Shown here: positions 37,280-46,175 of the stretch, piece after piece | Numbering within the stretch: position 1 is the stretch's first letter | Layout of the letters: each line of letters starts with the position of its first letter | From: Lactiplantibacillus nangangensis | Lineage (GTDB): Bacteria; Bacillota; Bacilli; Lactobacillales; Lactobacillaceae | DNA: 64,000 nt | Assembly (NCBI RefSeq): GCF_005405065.1 | Contig: NZ_BJDI01000005.1 | Coordinates: 1 to 64,000 of the forward strand | Direction: 5' to 3' | Program-made: the position numbers and the translations under genes | Notes under the pieces: model-generated | Told to the model about the DNA's origin: nothing | The model's input: only the letters and a program-made list of their open reading frames with translations | The model's database searches: none

Positions 37280-40261
37280 ATGCAACAATCAGAAACGAAG
37301 CGTCATTATAAAATGTACAAAAAAGGAAAAATGTGGGTAATCATGGGAATGGTGGCAACCATGTTTGTGATGGGGAATCAAATCGAAGTCTTGGCCGCCA
37401 CCGAGAAACCAGCTGATCAGACGATGCAAACTGTGACAGTCACGGATCAAGAACAGGCAACTGGACCCGCCAATTTAGCTCAGGTTAAAAATGATAGCGC
37501 TACCAAAGATGAAACGGAAAAGGAAGCTGATGTGGCAACTGGTTCAGCAATCGATGATAGTGCCAGTTTGCCGACGCCTGAATCCAACCAACCGGCAGAA
37601 CAACCGGCTGCGAGTGAAGCTTCAACTAATGAGGCGTCTGGCAGTACAGCATCTGAAGCTGCAACTAGCGGCACCGGTCAACGCCCAGACTCTGGCGCAA
37701 CAAGTGCGACTAGTGGGAGTGACCAGCCAGCAACGTCGACTAGTCCTACAGAATCAGAATCGACAAGTAACGTTGCGAATTCAGTTGCACCTGAGCAAGC
37801 GACATCGGCAACGACGGAACCAGCCGAAGTGCCTGCTAGTTCCGCGCTTAAAGAACCGGCCCTAGCAGCCAGTGCAAAAACGGAAACGCCAGCACCGGTA
37901 ACACCTAAAGCAACGGTTGCGCCAAAACAGTTCCCACGTGCGGAAGTTGATATCAATACTTGGATGCCGGATAAAAATTTTCAACAAGTGACGCTGTGGG
38001 TGATCAATAAGGAGTTGGGACTGGGTTTGACGGATGTTGCACAGATTACGCAAGCCATGATGAGTCAGTTGAAGTTGTATTTTATAACGACCGAGCATCA
38101 GGAAGATGACCGGGATTTTTATTTTGCGGTGATGAATACGGTGAGTTTAAAGGGCTTTGAATATGCGACGAATGTCGAAAAACTGTGGTTTACACCAAAT
38201 CTGGACGCGACTTATAAATGGGAAGACAAGTATGTGGTCTATGGCAAGCTCAAAGATATCAGCGCCTTGAAAGGATTGACCAATTTAACCGAAATCAACG
38301 TCCAACTAAATGACATTGAGGATATTTCAAGTTTGGCAGGGTTGCACTTGCAAGATCTCAGCTTAGCCTATAATCATATTTACGATTTTTCACCGTTGGC
38401 GAGTTCGTTACCAACTCTGAGCTCGGCGGTGACGATTGCCAATCAAAAAGTGGTCTTGAAAGATAAGCTTAGTTTGAACATTGATCCCAAGACTGGCAAA
38501 TTAGTCACGTCATCCTTTGCGTTTGGCAAAGACAAGTCTAAAAATTTATCGATCAAGCCGGTGGCAAGCGCCGATGCTGACGGGATTAATCTAACTGATA
38601 CGACGATTGAATGGACGAATTTTAAGCAAAGCGGCTACTTGAAATATCAATGGCATGACGAGTGGATGGGGGCACAAGGTTATCCATGTGACGGTTATGT
38701 ATGGATTCCATTTGAAATTAACAATGATGATCATGGGTCGATTCAGATTGAATTTATTGATGAAAACGGGCAGCATTTAGGCTCAGATATCTTTCTCAAC
38801 CGGCCGTTAGAAACAACTTATGATGTTGAGACGGACCAGCAAGTTCTGGCACGGTTGCAAGCTTTGAAAGGGCAGCATTATGGTATTAAAACGATTCAAG
38901 GTTCCCCTAATTGGACGGTGAGTCAAACCATGGGCCACTTGCGTTATGTGCTGGGTCCCGTGCGACCAGCAGTGAACTTTCAAGTCGTCGACGACGCGGG
39001 TCAGCCATTGCCAACGGTCACAATTCCTAGTAAACAAGGCAATTATAATGATGACTGGCAACTGACGATCCCGACAGTTCCTGGCTATGAGTTTGTGCAA
39101 GCTACGGTTGACGGTCAGTTATTAGCGGTAACGGAGAATCAATTAAAAGGGCGCTATACCGAGGATCAAACGATTCAACTGACCTATCGTCGCAAGTCAG
39201 AAAAGGCCACGCTACATTTTAAATATGAGGATGGGACCTCAGCTGGTGATTCAATCCAGTTGGCTGGCAAGTATGGGGAAGCGATTCAATTTCCAGCAAT
39301 TAAAGAAATTCCGGGCTATTTTGCCGATGACTTAGTAGTGGCTTACTACCAAGATGGGGAAAATAGTTATACTGTTATTTACCGCAAAGCTGGGCAAGTT
39401 ATGTTACAGTATGTCGACGAAGCTGGCAAGAAAATCAGCGCTATCGAAACAATGACGGGTAAGGTTGGTAGCAATTACCAGACGCAAGCTAAAGCCATTG
39501 CTGGGTATACACTAGTTGGGATGCCGGTTAACCAAAATGGCCAGTTTTCTAAGCAACCCACGACGGTCGTTTATCGCTATGTGAAAGATGCCATCACGGT
39601 TGCGACTGGTCAACCAGTCACTGTTCAATACGTAGATGAAACTGGTCAGTCTTTAGCGATAGAAACGGTGCTAAACGGTAAGGTTGGTGAAAACTATCAG
39701 GCAACGGCGGCTGTGATTGACGGCTATGAACTGATTCAAGTGGTGGGAAATCCGAGCGGTAATTTTAGCGAACAAGCGCAGACGATTACCTTTAAGTATC
39801 GAAAAATTGCGCCGAAGACGGGATCAGTGACGATTCATTATGTCACTGAAACTGGAAAAACGCTGGCAGAATCGGTGGTATTAACGGGTGAAATTGGTAG
39901 TGCCTATGAGACAGCTGCTTTAAAGATTGCGGGTTATCGTTTGAAAGATACGCAAGGCGCAGTTAGTGGACACTTCGAAGTGTCCGGTAGTCACTTGACC
40001 TTTGTTTATGAAGCGCTACCCGTTGTGACTGATCCAGGACAATCGGGGACTGGCGATAATTCAGAAGGTGACCAAGTGAGGCCACTACTTAAGACTAAGC
40101 CAATTAAGACGAGGACTGAGGCACCGGACTTGCAGCCGTTAAGCTCAGCGAGTGACCCAATCTTGCCACAAACTGATGAGCAGCAAATTGGGTGGTTTAA
40201 AGTTCTTGGCACCGTTTTGTTGGGGCTGGTTGCCTATGTGTGTGGGCGCAAACGTCAATAA
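37280..40261 (+). CDS. large sortase-anchored adhesin with LRR and MucBP repeats
   Basis: This 993-residue surface protein has a KxYKxGKxW-type signal peptide (KMYKKGKMW, residues about 12-20). A Ser/Thr/Ala/Pro-rich region (about 45-215) and a leucine-rich-repeat domain (about 280-390, ISALKGLTNLTEINVQLNDI) follow. Then come about six MucBP-like repeats (about 490-915), recognisable by VTVQYVDETGQSL and VTIHYVTETGKTL. A linker leads to the sorting signal LPQTDE, a membrane helix and CGRKRQ. MucBP proteins bind mucins or other glycoproteins and are fixed to the wall by sortase. GGGGG precedes ATG 37280. Confidence 0.9.
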   Translation: MQQSETKRHYKMYKKGKMWVIMGMVATMFVMGNQIEVLAATEKPADQTMQTVTVTDQEQATGPANLAQVKNDSATKDETEKEADVATGSAIDDSASLPTPESNQPAEQPAASEASTNEASGSTASEAATSGTGQRPDSGATSATSGSDQPATSTSPTESESTSNVANSVAPEQATSATTEPAEVPASSALKEPALAASAKTETPAPVTPKATVAPKQFPRAEVDINTWMPDKNFQQVTLWVINKELGLGLTDVAQITQAMMSQLKLYFITTEHQEDDRDFYFAVMNTVSLKGFEYATNVEKLWFTPNLDATYKWEDKYVVYGKLKDISALKGLTNLTEINVQLNDIEDISSLAGLHLQDLSLAYNHIYDFSPLASSLPTLSSAVTIANQKVVLKDKLSLNIDPKTGKLVTSSFAFGKDKSKNLSIKPVASADADGINLTDTTIEWTNFKQSGYLKYQWHDEWMGAQGYPCDGYVWIPFEINNDDHGSIQIEFIDENGQHLGSDIFLNRPLETTYDVETDQQVLARLQALKGQHYGIKTIQGSPNWTVSQTMGHLRYVLGPVRPAVNFQVVDDAGQPLPTVTIPSKQGNYNDDWQLTIPTVPGYEFVQATVDGQLLAVTENQLKGRYTEDQTIQLTYRRKSEKATLHFKYEDGTSAGDSIQLAGKYGEAIQFPAIKEIPGYFADDLVVAYYQDGENSYTVIYRKAGQVMLQYVDEAGKKISAIETMTGKVGSNYQTQAKAIAGYTLVGMPVNQNGQFSKQPTTVVYRYVKDAITVATGQPVTVQYVDETGQSLAIETVLNGKVGENYQATAAVIDGYELIQVVGNPSGNFSEQAQTITFKYRKIAPKTGSVTIHYVTETGKTLAESVVLTGEIGSAYETAALKIAGYRLKDTQGAVSGHFEVSGSHLTFVYEALPVVTDPGQSGTGDNSEGDQVRPLLKTKPIKTRTEAPDLQPLSSASDPILPQTDEQQIGWFKVLGTVLLGLVAYVCGRKRQ

Positions 40262-40346
40262 GGCTAGAATCTAGCCCATTAGTAAAAAATGGTTGGTTTT
40301 TAAAGCCGTGAGTGGGATACTTGTTAAAAATGAAAGAATGATGAGA

Positions 40347-40799
40347 ATGTCAGATTGGCGCGATGACCGCATCAAGGCGGCCCAAAATGGGACAAATCCA
40401 ATGGTCATGGCCGAGATGGCCGGTGGTTATGCCGTCATGGGTGACACGCAATTTTTACCAGGTTATTCGGTATTGTTACCGAAACGCTTTGTGACCAGCT
40501 TGAATGAGTTGTCATTGCCAGAGCGCGTGGCCTTTTTGCGGGACATGAGTTTGCTTGGCGATGCAGTTCAAGCGGCAACTGGCGCAGCCCGAATCAATTA
40601 TGATATTTTAGGGAATACGGATGCCTTTTTGCATGCGCATGTCTTTCCACGCTATGCTACCGAGGCGCCAGAACGTTTGGCAAAACCAGTCTGGTTGTAT
40701 TCGCCGGATCATTGGTTCGCAGACCAGTATGCCTATACGGTGGCTAAAGATGGTGCCTTGCGTCAGAGAATCACGGCTTATTTGCAAAAAGTTAATTAG
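40347..40799 (+). CDS. HIT-family nucleotide-binding protein
   Basis: The product is 150 residues. The HIT motif appears as LHAHVFPRY (H-x-H). INYDILGNTDAFLHAH resembles the strand-loop before it in HIT hydrolases. The third His of the canonical HxHxH is replaced by Pro-Arg, so activity is uncertain. It may hydrolyse AppppA-like or AMP-linked nucleotides. Start ATG 40347 (or 40341) lies behind a weak GATGAGA site. A hairpin terminator follows. Confidence 0.75.
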   Translation: MSDWRDDRIKAAQNGTNPMVMAEMAGGYAVMGDTQFLPGYSVLLPKRFVTSLNELSLPERVAFLRDMSLLGDAVQAATGAARINYDILGNTDAFLHAHVFPRYATEAPERLAKPVWLYSPDHWFADQYAYTVAKDGALRQRITAYLQKVN

Positions 40800-40810
40800 A
40801 ACAACTAACG

Positions 40811-40858
40811 AATCGTTCCTAAATTTGCCTTTAATTCGCAAATATAGGGACGATTTTG
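40811..40858 (+). terminator. terminator hairpin after the HIT gene
   Basis: AATCGTTCCTAAATTTGC pairs with GCAAATATAGGGACGATT, followed by TTTG. The T run is short. Confidence 0.65.
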
Positions 40859-41077
40859 TGATTTTAGCGATAAAATCATTGCTAAAAGGTTGAATTGCCA
40901 GTAGAATAGTTAGTCAACCGTCAAAAAGAATGAACACGATAAAGGTTTTGCTCGCCAGAAATCAATTTAGTGAAGAATTGGTTGATTCAAGCGAGCCTTT
41001 CGACTGTTCCAAATGTCCTCAAATGTTGAGGCGGCGGTAGCTGGATTGTAAGGGTTCAATCACACGAGGTAACTAAT

Positions 41078-42271
41078 TTGCAAATTGAGTCACATTTTAT
41101 ACAGTTTTTAACAGAAATTTTTAATATGAAGACGCTGATTATTGCGTTTATGACTACAGGACTAATTGCCCTGATGTCGATTATGACTTACGTTTTAGAG
41201 CACCACGCGCTACGGGTTCGAAGTAGGCGCTTCACGTTACTAGTGCATCTCGCTGAAACAGTCAGTGTGCTGCTGAGTATGCTGATTATTCGCTCGGCAT
41301 TTTATGCCATCAACTCTGGCTCGGTACTAACTTGGTCGTATGCCACCGCGCAATTAACGATTTTATTATTTGCGTTGTATACGATGTGGGGACCGGCCAT
41401 CGGGATGATCAATATTATTATGCCGATATTTATTTATAGTCAGGGGATCCTTTTAGGTTCTAGTATGGCCTATGTGCCCATTTTTATTGTGATGGTTGCG
41501 CTGTTGATCGTCGGGATTATTTATTTCTCACGTCATCGTACCGAAGTCATGGCGTCTAAATGGCAATACTTTTTACTCCAAGTCGTGTACGGCGGGACTT
41601 GGTGGTTCATTATTTGGTCGATTCATCCATTTAATTTGTTTTACACGTTGTTCATGTTGGCCGGGTTCATGGGTTACATCGGCCTGTTGCATCGTGGGAT
41701 TCAGTGGATGAGCCGTGCGATGGAACATTATACGTTGCTCAGCCAGCAAGTGAACTTCGATGAACTGACCGGTGTACGCAATCGGGCTAGTTTTGACACG
41801 ATTACTGCAGAAGTTTTTGAAGTGTATCGTAAACGGACCCGAGTGCCTGTAACCATGGCGATGTTCGACATTGATCATTTTAAACAGTTCAATGATTTGC
41901 ATGGTCATACTACTGGCGATGCGGTCTTGAAATATGTCGCGCGTCACTTTGAGCACGAACTCGTGGAAAAACAAACCCATGGCGAGTTGTTCCGTTATGG
42001 TGGCGAGGAATTTGTTGTCATTTTCCGCGCAGTACCAGTGGCGGATGCGACGGATTCTATCACGGATATTCGACGTGACTTGAATGCGCAGACGCTCAAC
42101 TTTAATGGACAAGAATTACAAGTCACGGTGTCTTTCGGAATCTCGCAACTCCAACCAGAGGATTTGACGTTTTCTAGCTGGTTTGCGCGAGTTGATCAAT
42201 ATCTGTATCAGTCGAAAAAGGCTGGTCGGAATCGGGTCACTGCTGAAGGTAAAATTGTGGTATCAGATTAA
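41078..42271 (+). CDS. membrane-bound diguanylate cyclase (GGDEF)
   Basis: The product is 397 residues with six membrane helices (about 15-215) and a GGDEF domain: FDELTGVRNRASFD, MFDIDHFKQFNDLHGHTTGD and the active motif RYGGEEF. No RxxD inhibitory site precedes it. It should make c-di-GMP at the membrane in response to an unknown signal. I accept TTG 41078 because GAGGT lies 7 bases upstream. ATG 41126 is the alternative. A second GGDEF and an EAL gene lie at 60-62 kb. Confidence 0.88.
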   Translation: MQIESHFIQFLTEIFNMKTLIIAFMTTGLIALMSIMTYVLEHHALRVRSRRFTLLVHLAETVSVLLSMLIIRSAFYAINSGSVLTWSYATAQLTILLFALYTMWGPAIGMINIIMPIFIYSQGILLGSSMAYVPIFIVMVALLIVGIIYFSRHRTEVMASKWQYFLLQVVYGGTWWFIIWSIHPFNLFYTLFMLAGFMGYIGLLHRGIQWMSRAMEHYTLLSQQVNFDELTGVRNRASFDTITAEVFEVYRKRTRVPVTMAMFDIDHFKQFNDLHGHTTGDAVLKYVARHFEHELVEKQTHGELFRYGGEEFVVIFRAVPVADATDSITDIRRDLNAQTLNFNGQELQVTVSFGISQLQPEDLTFSSWFARVDQYLYQSKKAGRNRVTAEGKIVVSD

Positions 42272-42273
42272 AT

Positions 42274-42326
42274 TTAACTAAAAATAACGTCACGGCAAAA
42301 TCTGTCGTGGCGTTATTTTTAGTTAA
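42274..42326. terminator. bidirectional terminator between GGDEF and apbE genes
   Basis: TTAACTAAAAATAACG pairs with CGTTATTTTTAGTTAA, with inner CACG/CGTG. T runs occur on both strands. It overlaps the stop codon of the minus-strand gene. Confidence 0.92.
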
Positions 42327-43320
42327 TCGTAAAGTCATTATCTAACAAAGCAACACTGTCTTTCGGCAGTCCAACAACCTGAATTTGTTTGTCTTTAGTC
42401 ACAAAGATTGCGCCATACAGATCATCGCGGTCAAGACCCCAGCCAGCTTCCGGTTGGCCGGCGAAGAATAGTCGAGTTGTTTCGATCTCACCATCAATAG
42501 AAGCTTTTGAAAAAATGGTGACACTTAACAGGTCATTTTGGCGAGGATAACCGGTCTTGGAATCCAGAATATGATGGTAGGATTTACCATTGACCTCCAA
42601 GTGGCGTTCGTAGATTCCACTAGTCACTGCGGAACAAGCGCCAATTTTGACACTGGCAATTGCGTTGCCGCGTGGCGAGAGGGGATTCTGAATGCCGACA
42701 CGCCATTGGTGATCGGCGTGTAAGGGCGAGTCACCAACCATTAGCAGGTTGCCACCAAGGTTGATCATACCAGCACGCTGGCCCAAGGCTTCCCAATAAT
42801 CCTGAATGCGATCGGCGATATAGCCTTTGGCGATGCCGCCTAAGTCGAGTTCCATCCCAGGGCGTTTGAGAAGGACACTGAAAGTTTGGTCATCACAGGC
42901 AACTTGCTCAGGGTCAACGAGCAATAAGCGGGCCTCAATCTCCGCCTGAGTCGGGACATGCGCATCAGTAAAGCCAATCCGCCAGAGCTTTACGAGAGGT
43001 CCAATCAAAGCGTTGAAGCCAAAATGTTGCTGGCTAAGCGTGATGGCCCTTTTGACCAGCGAGTAGGTTGCAGCGCTGACTTGGACCGGCTGAACACCTG
43101 CCGCGTGATTGATCGCCATGACTTCTGATTGGGCACGATTGACCGTCAAGCGGTCTTCATATTGGTCGATTAAGTCGCAAGCCTGTTTTAAGAGAGCATC
43201 ACTATCGCTGCCAAATAAGGTCAGATCGATGTCAGTCCCTAACCCGTAATGGGCTATATGACGGCGCTGCTGAGCAAGTGTCGGGGTTGCGGGTTGACCG
43301 TTATAATTAATTGTTTCCAT
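42319..43320 (-). CDS. apbE: FAD:protein FMN transferase
   Basis: This 333-residue ApbE-family protein includes ELDLGGIAKGYIADR (FAD/flavin-binding loop), NLGGNLLMVG and the SYHHILDSKTGYP segment with the conserved His and Asp of the metal-dependent active site. It covalently attaches FMN to Thr residues of acceptor proteins. In lactobacilli these are often parts of extracellular electron-transfer or Rnf-like systems. No acceptor gene is adjacent. No signal peptide is visible, so it should act in the cytoplasm. It is followed in the 5' direction by a deformylase homologue 17 bases away. Confidence 0.87.
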   Translation of the reverse strand: METINYNGQPATPTLAQQRRHIAHYGLGTDIDLTLFGSDSDALLKQACDLIDQYEDRLTVNRAQSEVMAINHAAGVQPVQVSAATYSLVKRAITLSQQHFGFNALIGPLVKLWRIGFTDAHVPTQAEIEARLLLVDPEQVACDDQTFSVLLKRPGMELDLGGIAKGYIADRIQDYWEALGQRAGMINLGGNLLMVGDSPLHADHQWRVGIQNPLSPRGNAIASVKIGACSAVTSGIYERHLEVNGKSYHHILDSKTGYPRQNDLLSVTIFSKASIDGEIETTRLFFAGQPEAGWGLDRDDLYGAIFVTKDKQIQVVGLPKDSVALLDNDFTIN

Positions 43321-43337
43321 CTAATATCAGTCCTAAG

Positions 43338-43748
43338 TTAAATTAAAATACCGGCCAAGTGGTCGACTTCATGCTGGATGATCTGGGCAATAAAACCGTT
43401 GAATGTTTGTTGCTGTGGCTGAAACTGGCGGTCTAAATAGCTAACCGTAATTTGTTTATAGCGTTTGGTCGGTCGCTCCCCAGTCAATGACAAGCAACCT
43501 TCACTCGTTTGATAAGGCTGCTGTTTTTTAACAATTTTGGGGTTAATCATTGGTACCGCCATCGGCCCCATTTGGACAACAATGATCTGTTGGTTCACCC
43601 CAATCATGTTGGCAGCCATCCCAACACAATTAGCGGCGTTAGCCTGTAGCGTATCTAGTAGGTCAGTCACAGTGTTAGCGTCTAGCTTAGTTGCAGGTAC
43701 GGCGACTTGGCTGAGAATTGCCGGATCGTGCACGATGGTTTTAATCAT
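43338..43748 (-). CDS. def: peptide deformylase homologue
   Basis: The product is 136 residues. The three deformylase motifs appear as VGMAANMIG (normally GxGxAAxQ; here the Gln is replaced by Met), EGCLS and QHEVDHLAG. Cys and both His metal ligands are kept. It is shorter than the main housekeeping enzyme and looks like the second deformylase-like paralogue of firmicutes. The missing Gln in motif 1, which contacts the formyl carbonyl, may reduce activity. GGAGGAATT precedes the ATG on the reverse strand. Probably co-transcribed with apbE. Confidence 0.8.
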   Translation of the reverse strand: MIKTIVHDPAILSQVAVPATKLDANTVTDLLDTLQANAANCVGMAANMIGVNQQIIVVQMGPMAVPMINPKIVKKQQPYQTSEGCLSLTGERPTKRYKQITVSYLDRQFQPQQQTFNGFIAQIIQHEVDHLAGILI

Positions 43749-44223
43749 GAAAATTCCTCCAGTAGCGATAATTATTATGGCTATTATAGCGGTCAGTCGT
43801 TCGCGGACGCAAGTTTAGCTAAATCGACGAAATTATCGTTCGCCTATTTAAACAAATGCTAGTACAATATAGGTGGACATAAGGCAGAACTAACCACGAT
43901 TCTTAAATGAAATTTATTCGTGAAATGATTTAGTAATTGTGAGCGGAGATAGTTAAACCGTTAAAACTGATGCGTGAAGTTGCTGCAACTCTATTGATTG
44001 CGGCAATTAATATCAAATTAGGCTGTTTTAAAGGCTCAAATGCACACCTCGAATACCTTGGTTACCAATCTACTAACTATGGTAATTGTTACCTTGTTTA
44101 ATCATTTCAGACGTGGCATAGTATAACCAGAATATAAAATGTTCGATATAAATGGTCGTCATTGCAGCGGCCAGACTGGCTGTTGCGAAGAAGTTTTCTT
44201 AATTTGGAGGGGAAGCTGACATC
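43749..44223 (+). promoter_or_regulatory. 475-base region before the XrtG operon
   Basis: No gene is visible. GGTAATTGTTACC (a perfect 5-bp-arm palindrome near 44081-44093) and an upstream GGTTACC near 44060 could be operator half-sites. AT-rich -10-like boxes TATAAC and ATATAAAAT lie near 44120-44140. GGAGGGGAAG near 44207-44216 is the ribosome site of the first operon gene. Confidence 0.4.
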
Positions 44224-45528
44224 ATGAAATTACGTAAAATAATGTTACTAGGAGCGGTTGCACTAGGCTTGACTGGTCTGGGCCTTGCAACTGGACCAAC
44301 AACTGTCAACGCCGCTTCATCGAGCGCGAACAGCACGCGTACCGCTATTTCGATTGACGGGCAATTTTCAGACTGGGCCGGTGTGCCTTTGACGTCTGGC
44401 TATAGTGGGTCAACGGCATTGGTCGACAATGGTCGTTATCTGAATGTGTATGTCAAAATGAAAAGCGGACAAGGAGATGTGCCAGCGCATGGCGATTATG
44501 CCTTTTCAATCGATGGAAAAACAATACATGCTTGGTTAAGTAATACTAAGGTTGCTAGTGGCAAAACACAGGCTGTTACGGTGACAGGTGGCGATTACCC
44601 TGACGGTACCCAGTATGGGATCGTTGGTAATGGTTATGTCATGAATGACGGTAAAAATAATTACGGTGAATTCAGAATTAATTTGAAGTCATACGGACTT
44701 AACGGCACAGTCGTTGGTAAGCAAGCTTCTGTAACGAACCCCAATATTGGGAATACTGCGACTACAACGATTACTAATATGGGTAACCATGGCGGTGGCA
44801 GTAGCAGTACTGCAACGAGTAGTAGTACCACCAGCTCAGTAAGTAGTAGTTCTGCAAGTAATAGCAGTACCACTAGTTCAAGCACCAGCGCAGCCGGTGT
44901 AATTAGTGGTAAGGCGGATTCAAGCTCTAAAGCGACTACGACGACTAGTGCCAATGCTAATAATGATAATGATAACTTGAATATTGTCATTGACGGTAAG
45001 TTTAACGATTGGAAAAATGTGACACTAACTGAAGGCTATGACGGTTATACTGCAATGGTTAGTGACGGCAACTACGTTTATGTTTACGTCAAAATGAAGT
45101 ATGGTCAAGTCCCAGGTTATGGGGATTATAACTTTGATATCAGTGGTAAAAAAGTCTATGTTTGGTCTGATAATATTCCAAGTAGCCAAAATGAGGGTGA
45201 TGTGAAGGCTGTAAGCTTTACCGGCGGTGACTATAACGAAGGGCATCAATATGGTGACGTTGGGACTGGCTATGTTGCTCAAAGCGGGGGACATAGCATT
45301 GCCGAATTCAAAGTCGATATCAGTAAGTTTGGCGTTTCTTCGATGACTGGTCAAACGATTACAATGTATAATCCCAACATCGGTAATGAAAAGGTTACAG
45401 TCGCCGGTGGGTCAACTGGCCCAATCCTAATTTCTGGGATTGGTGTTGTAATTGTTGGTTTTGGTTACTATAAGTTACGTAAAGCTGGTTTGTTAACGCG
45501 TAAAGGGCGTCGAACTAGCGGCAAGTAA
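44224..45528 (+). CDS. predicted exosortase G substrate with Firmicu-CTERM tail
   Basis: The product is 434 residues: a signal peptide (to about NAAS), two homologous domains and a special C-terminus. Domain 1 (about 40-190) and domain 2 (about 250-400) share IDGxFxDWxxVxLTxGYxG, the YVYVKMKxG strand and a closing NPNIGN. A Ser/Thr linker separates them. The C-terminus has GPILISGIGVVIVGFGYY followed by basic KLRKAGLLTRKGRR, which resembles the CTERM sorting tail found with XrtG. The IDGxxxDW start recalls carbohydrate-binding modules. GGAGGGGAAG precedes the ATG. It is first in the XrtG operon and most likely the enzyme's cargo. Confidence 0.78.
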   Translation: MKLRKIMLLGAVALGLTGLGLATGPTTVNAASSSANSTRTAISIDGQFSDWAGVPLTSGYSGSTALVDNGRYLNVYVKMKSGQGDVPAHGDYAFSIDGKTIHAWLSNTKVASGKTQAVTVTGGDYPDGTQYGIVGNGYVMNDGKNNYGEFRINLKSYGLNGTVVGKQASVTNPNIGNTATTTITNMGNHGGGSSSTATSSSTTSSVSSSSASNSSTTSSSTSAAGVISGKADSSSKATTTTSANANNDNDNLNIVIDGKFNDWKNVTLTEGYDGYTAMVSDGNYVYVYVKMKYGQVPGYGDYNFDISGKKVYVWSDNIPSSQNEGDVKAVSFTGGDYNEGHQYGDVGTGYVAQSGGHSIAEFKVDISKFGVSSMTGQTITMYNPNIGNEKVTVAGGSTGPILISGIGVVIVGFGYYKLRKAGLLTRKGRRTSGK

Positions 45529-45575
45529 GATAAGATTACGATCTTTAATAAGTTAATTATATAGGACTGATTTAA

Positions 45576-46175
45576 ATGAACGTCTATATCCTACTCGGAA
45601 CTGTAGGATGGCTGTACGTCCTGTCAGTGCTAAAGCGAGCCCAGCTATCCGCCTTCTTTTTCATTATTGGGAGTGCTGGACTTTTCTTTATCCTTTCAGC
45701 CATCAGTCGTCCATATTGGGTTTGGTTTTTTACTCACGCGGTCATTCACGGGGTGGCCTTATTCAACGATTTAACTAACTGGTGTACGATCACGTTCAAA
45801 AATGGTCTTGTTTATATTATAAATGGCAATAATCCAGTCATGATGTCGATTGATTACGAATGTTCGGGGATTATTGAAACTTGTGCTTTTGTGGCATTAG
45901 TGGCCTTTTTCCCGATGTATGAACGTAAGGAAAAAGTTTTTTATGCGGCGTTTGGGATTCTTTACATCTACTTGATTAATGTACTGCGATTAGTAGTTGT
46001 CATTGCCATCGTTCATTTTGGTGGCGGGCAAACATTTTTCTTGGCGCATTCAGTGATTGGACGACTGCTTTTCTATGTTTTAGTCATTGCGCTATATTAT
46101 AATGTCTTCACGTATTCACAGCTGGCACGTGGCATCTATCGAGAGTTTTTAGATCGGAGGCACAGTAAATCTTGA
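45576..46175 (+). CDS. xrtG: exosortase family protein XrtG
   Basis: This 199-residue membrane protein has about six helices and the exosortase catalytic residues: Cys in MSIDYECSGI, Arg in INVLRLVVV and His in FLAHSVIGR. Exosortases are membrane transpeptidases that cut a CTERM signal and may attach the protein to a carrier. The G form is found in some Firmicutes with a fixed set of glycosyltransferases, which also follow here. Its real reaction has not been shown as far as I know. It overlaps the next gene by one to four bases. Confidence 0.88.
   Translation: MNVYILLGTVGWLYVLSVLKRAQLSAFFFIIGSAGLFFILSAISRPYWVWFFTHAVIHGVALFNDLTNWCTITFKNGLVYIINGNNPVMMSIDYECSGIIETCAFVALVAFFPMYERKEKVFYAAFGILYIYLINVLRLVVVIAIVHFGGGQTFFLAHSVIGRLLFYVLVIALYYNVFTYSQLARGIYREFLDRRHSKS

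Noticed and set aside
38807-39100. Reverse-strand frame inside the MucBP adhesin gene, and similar long antisense frames elsewhere
   Set aside because: They lie opposite well-supported genes, lack ribosome sites, and show no family features.
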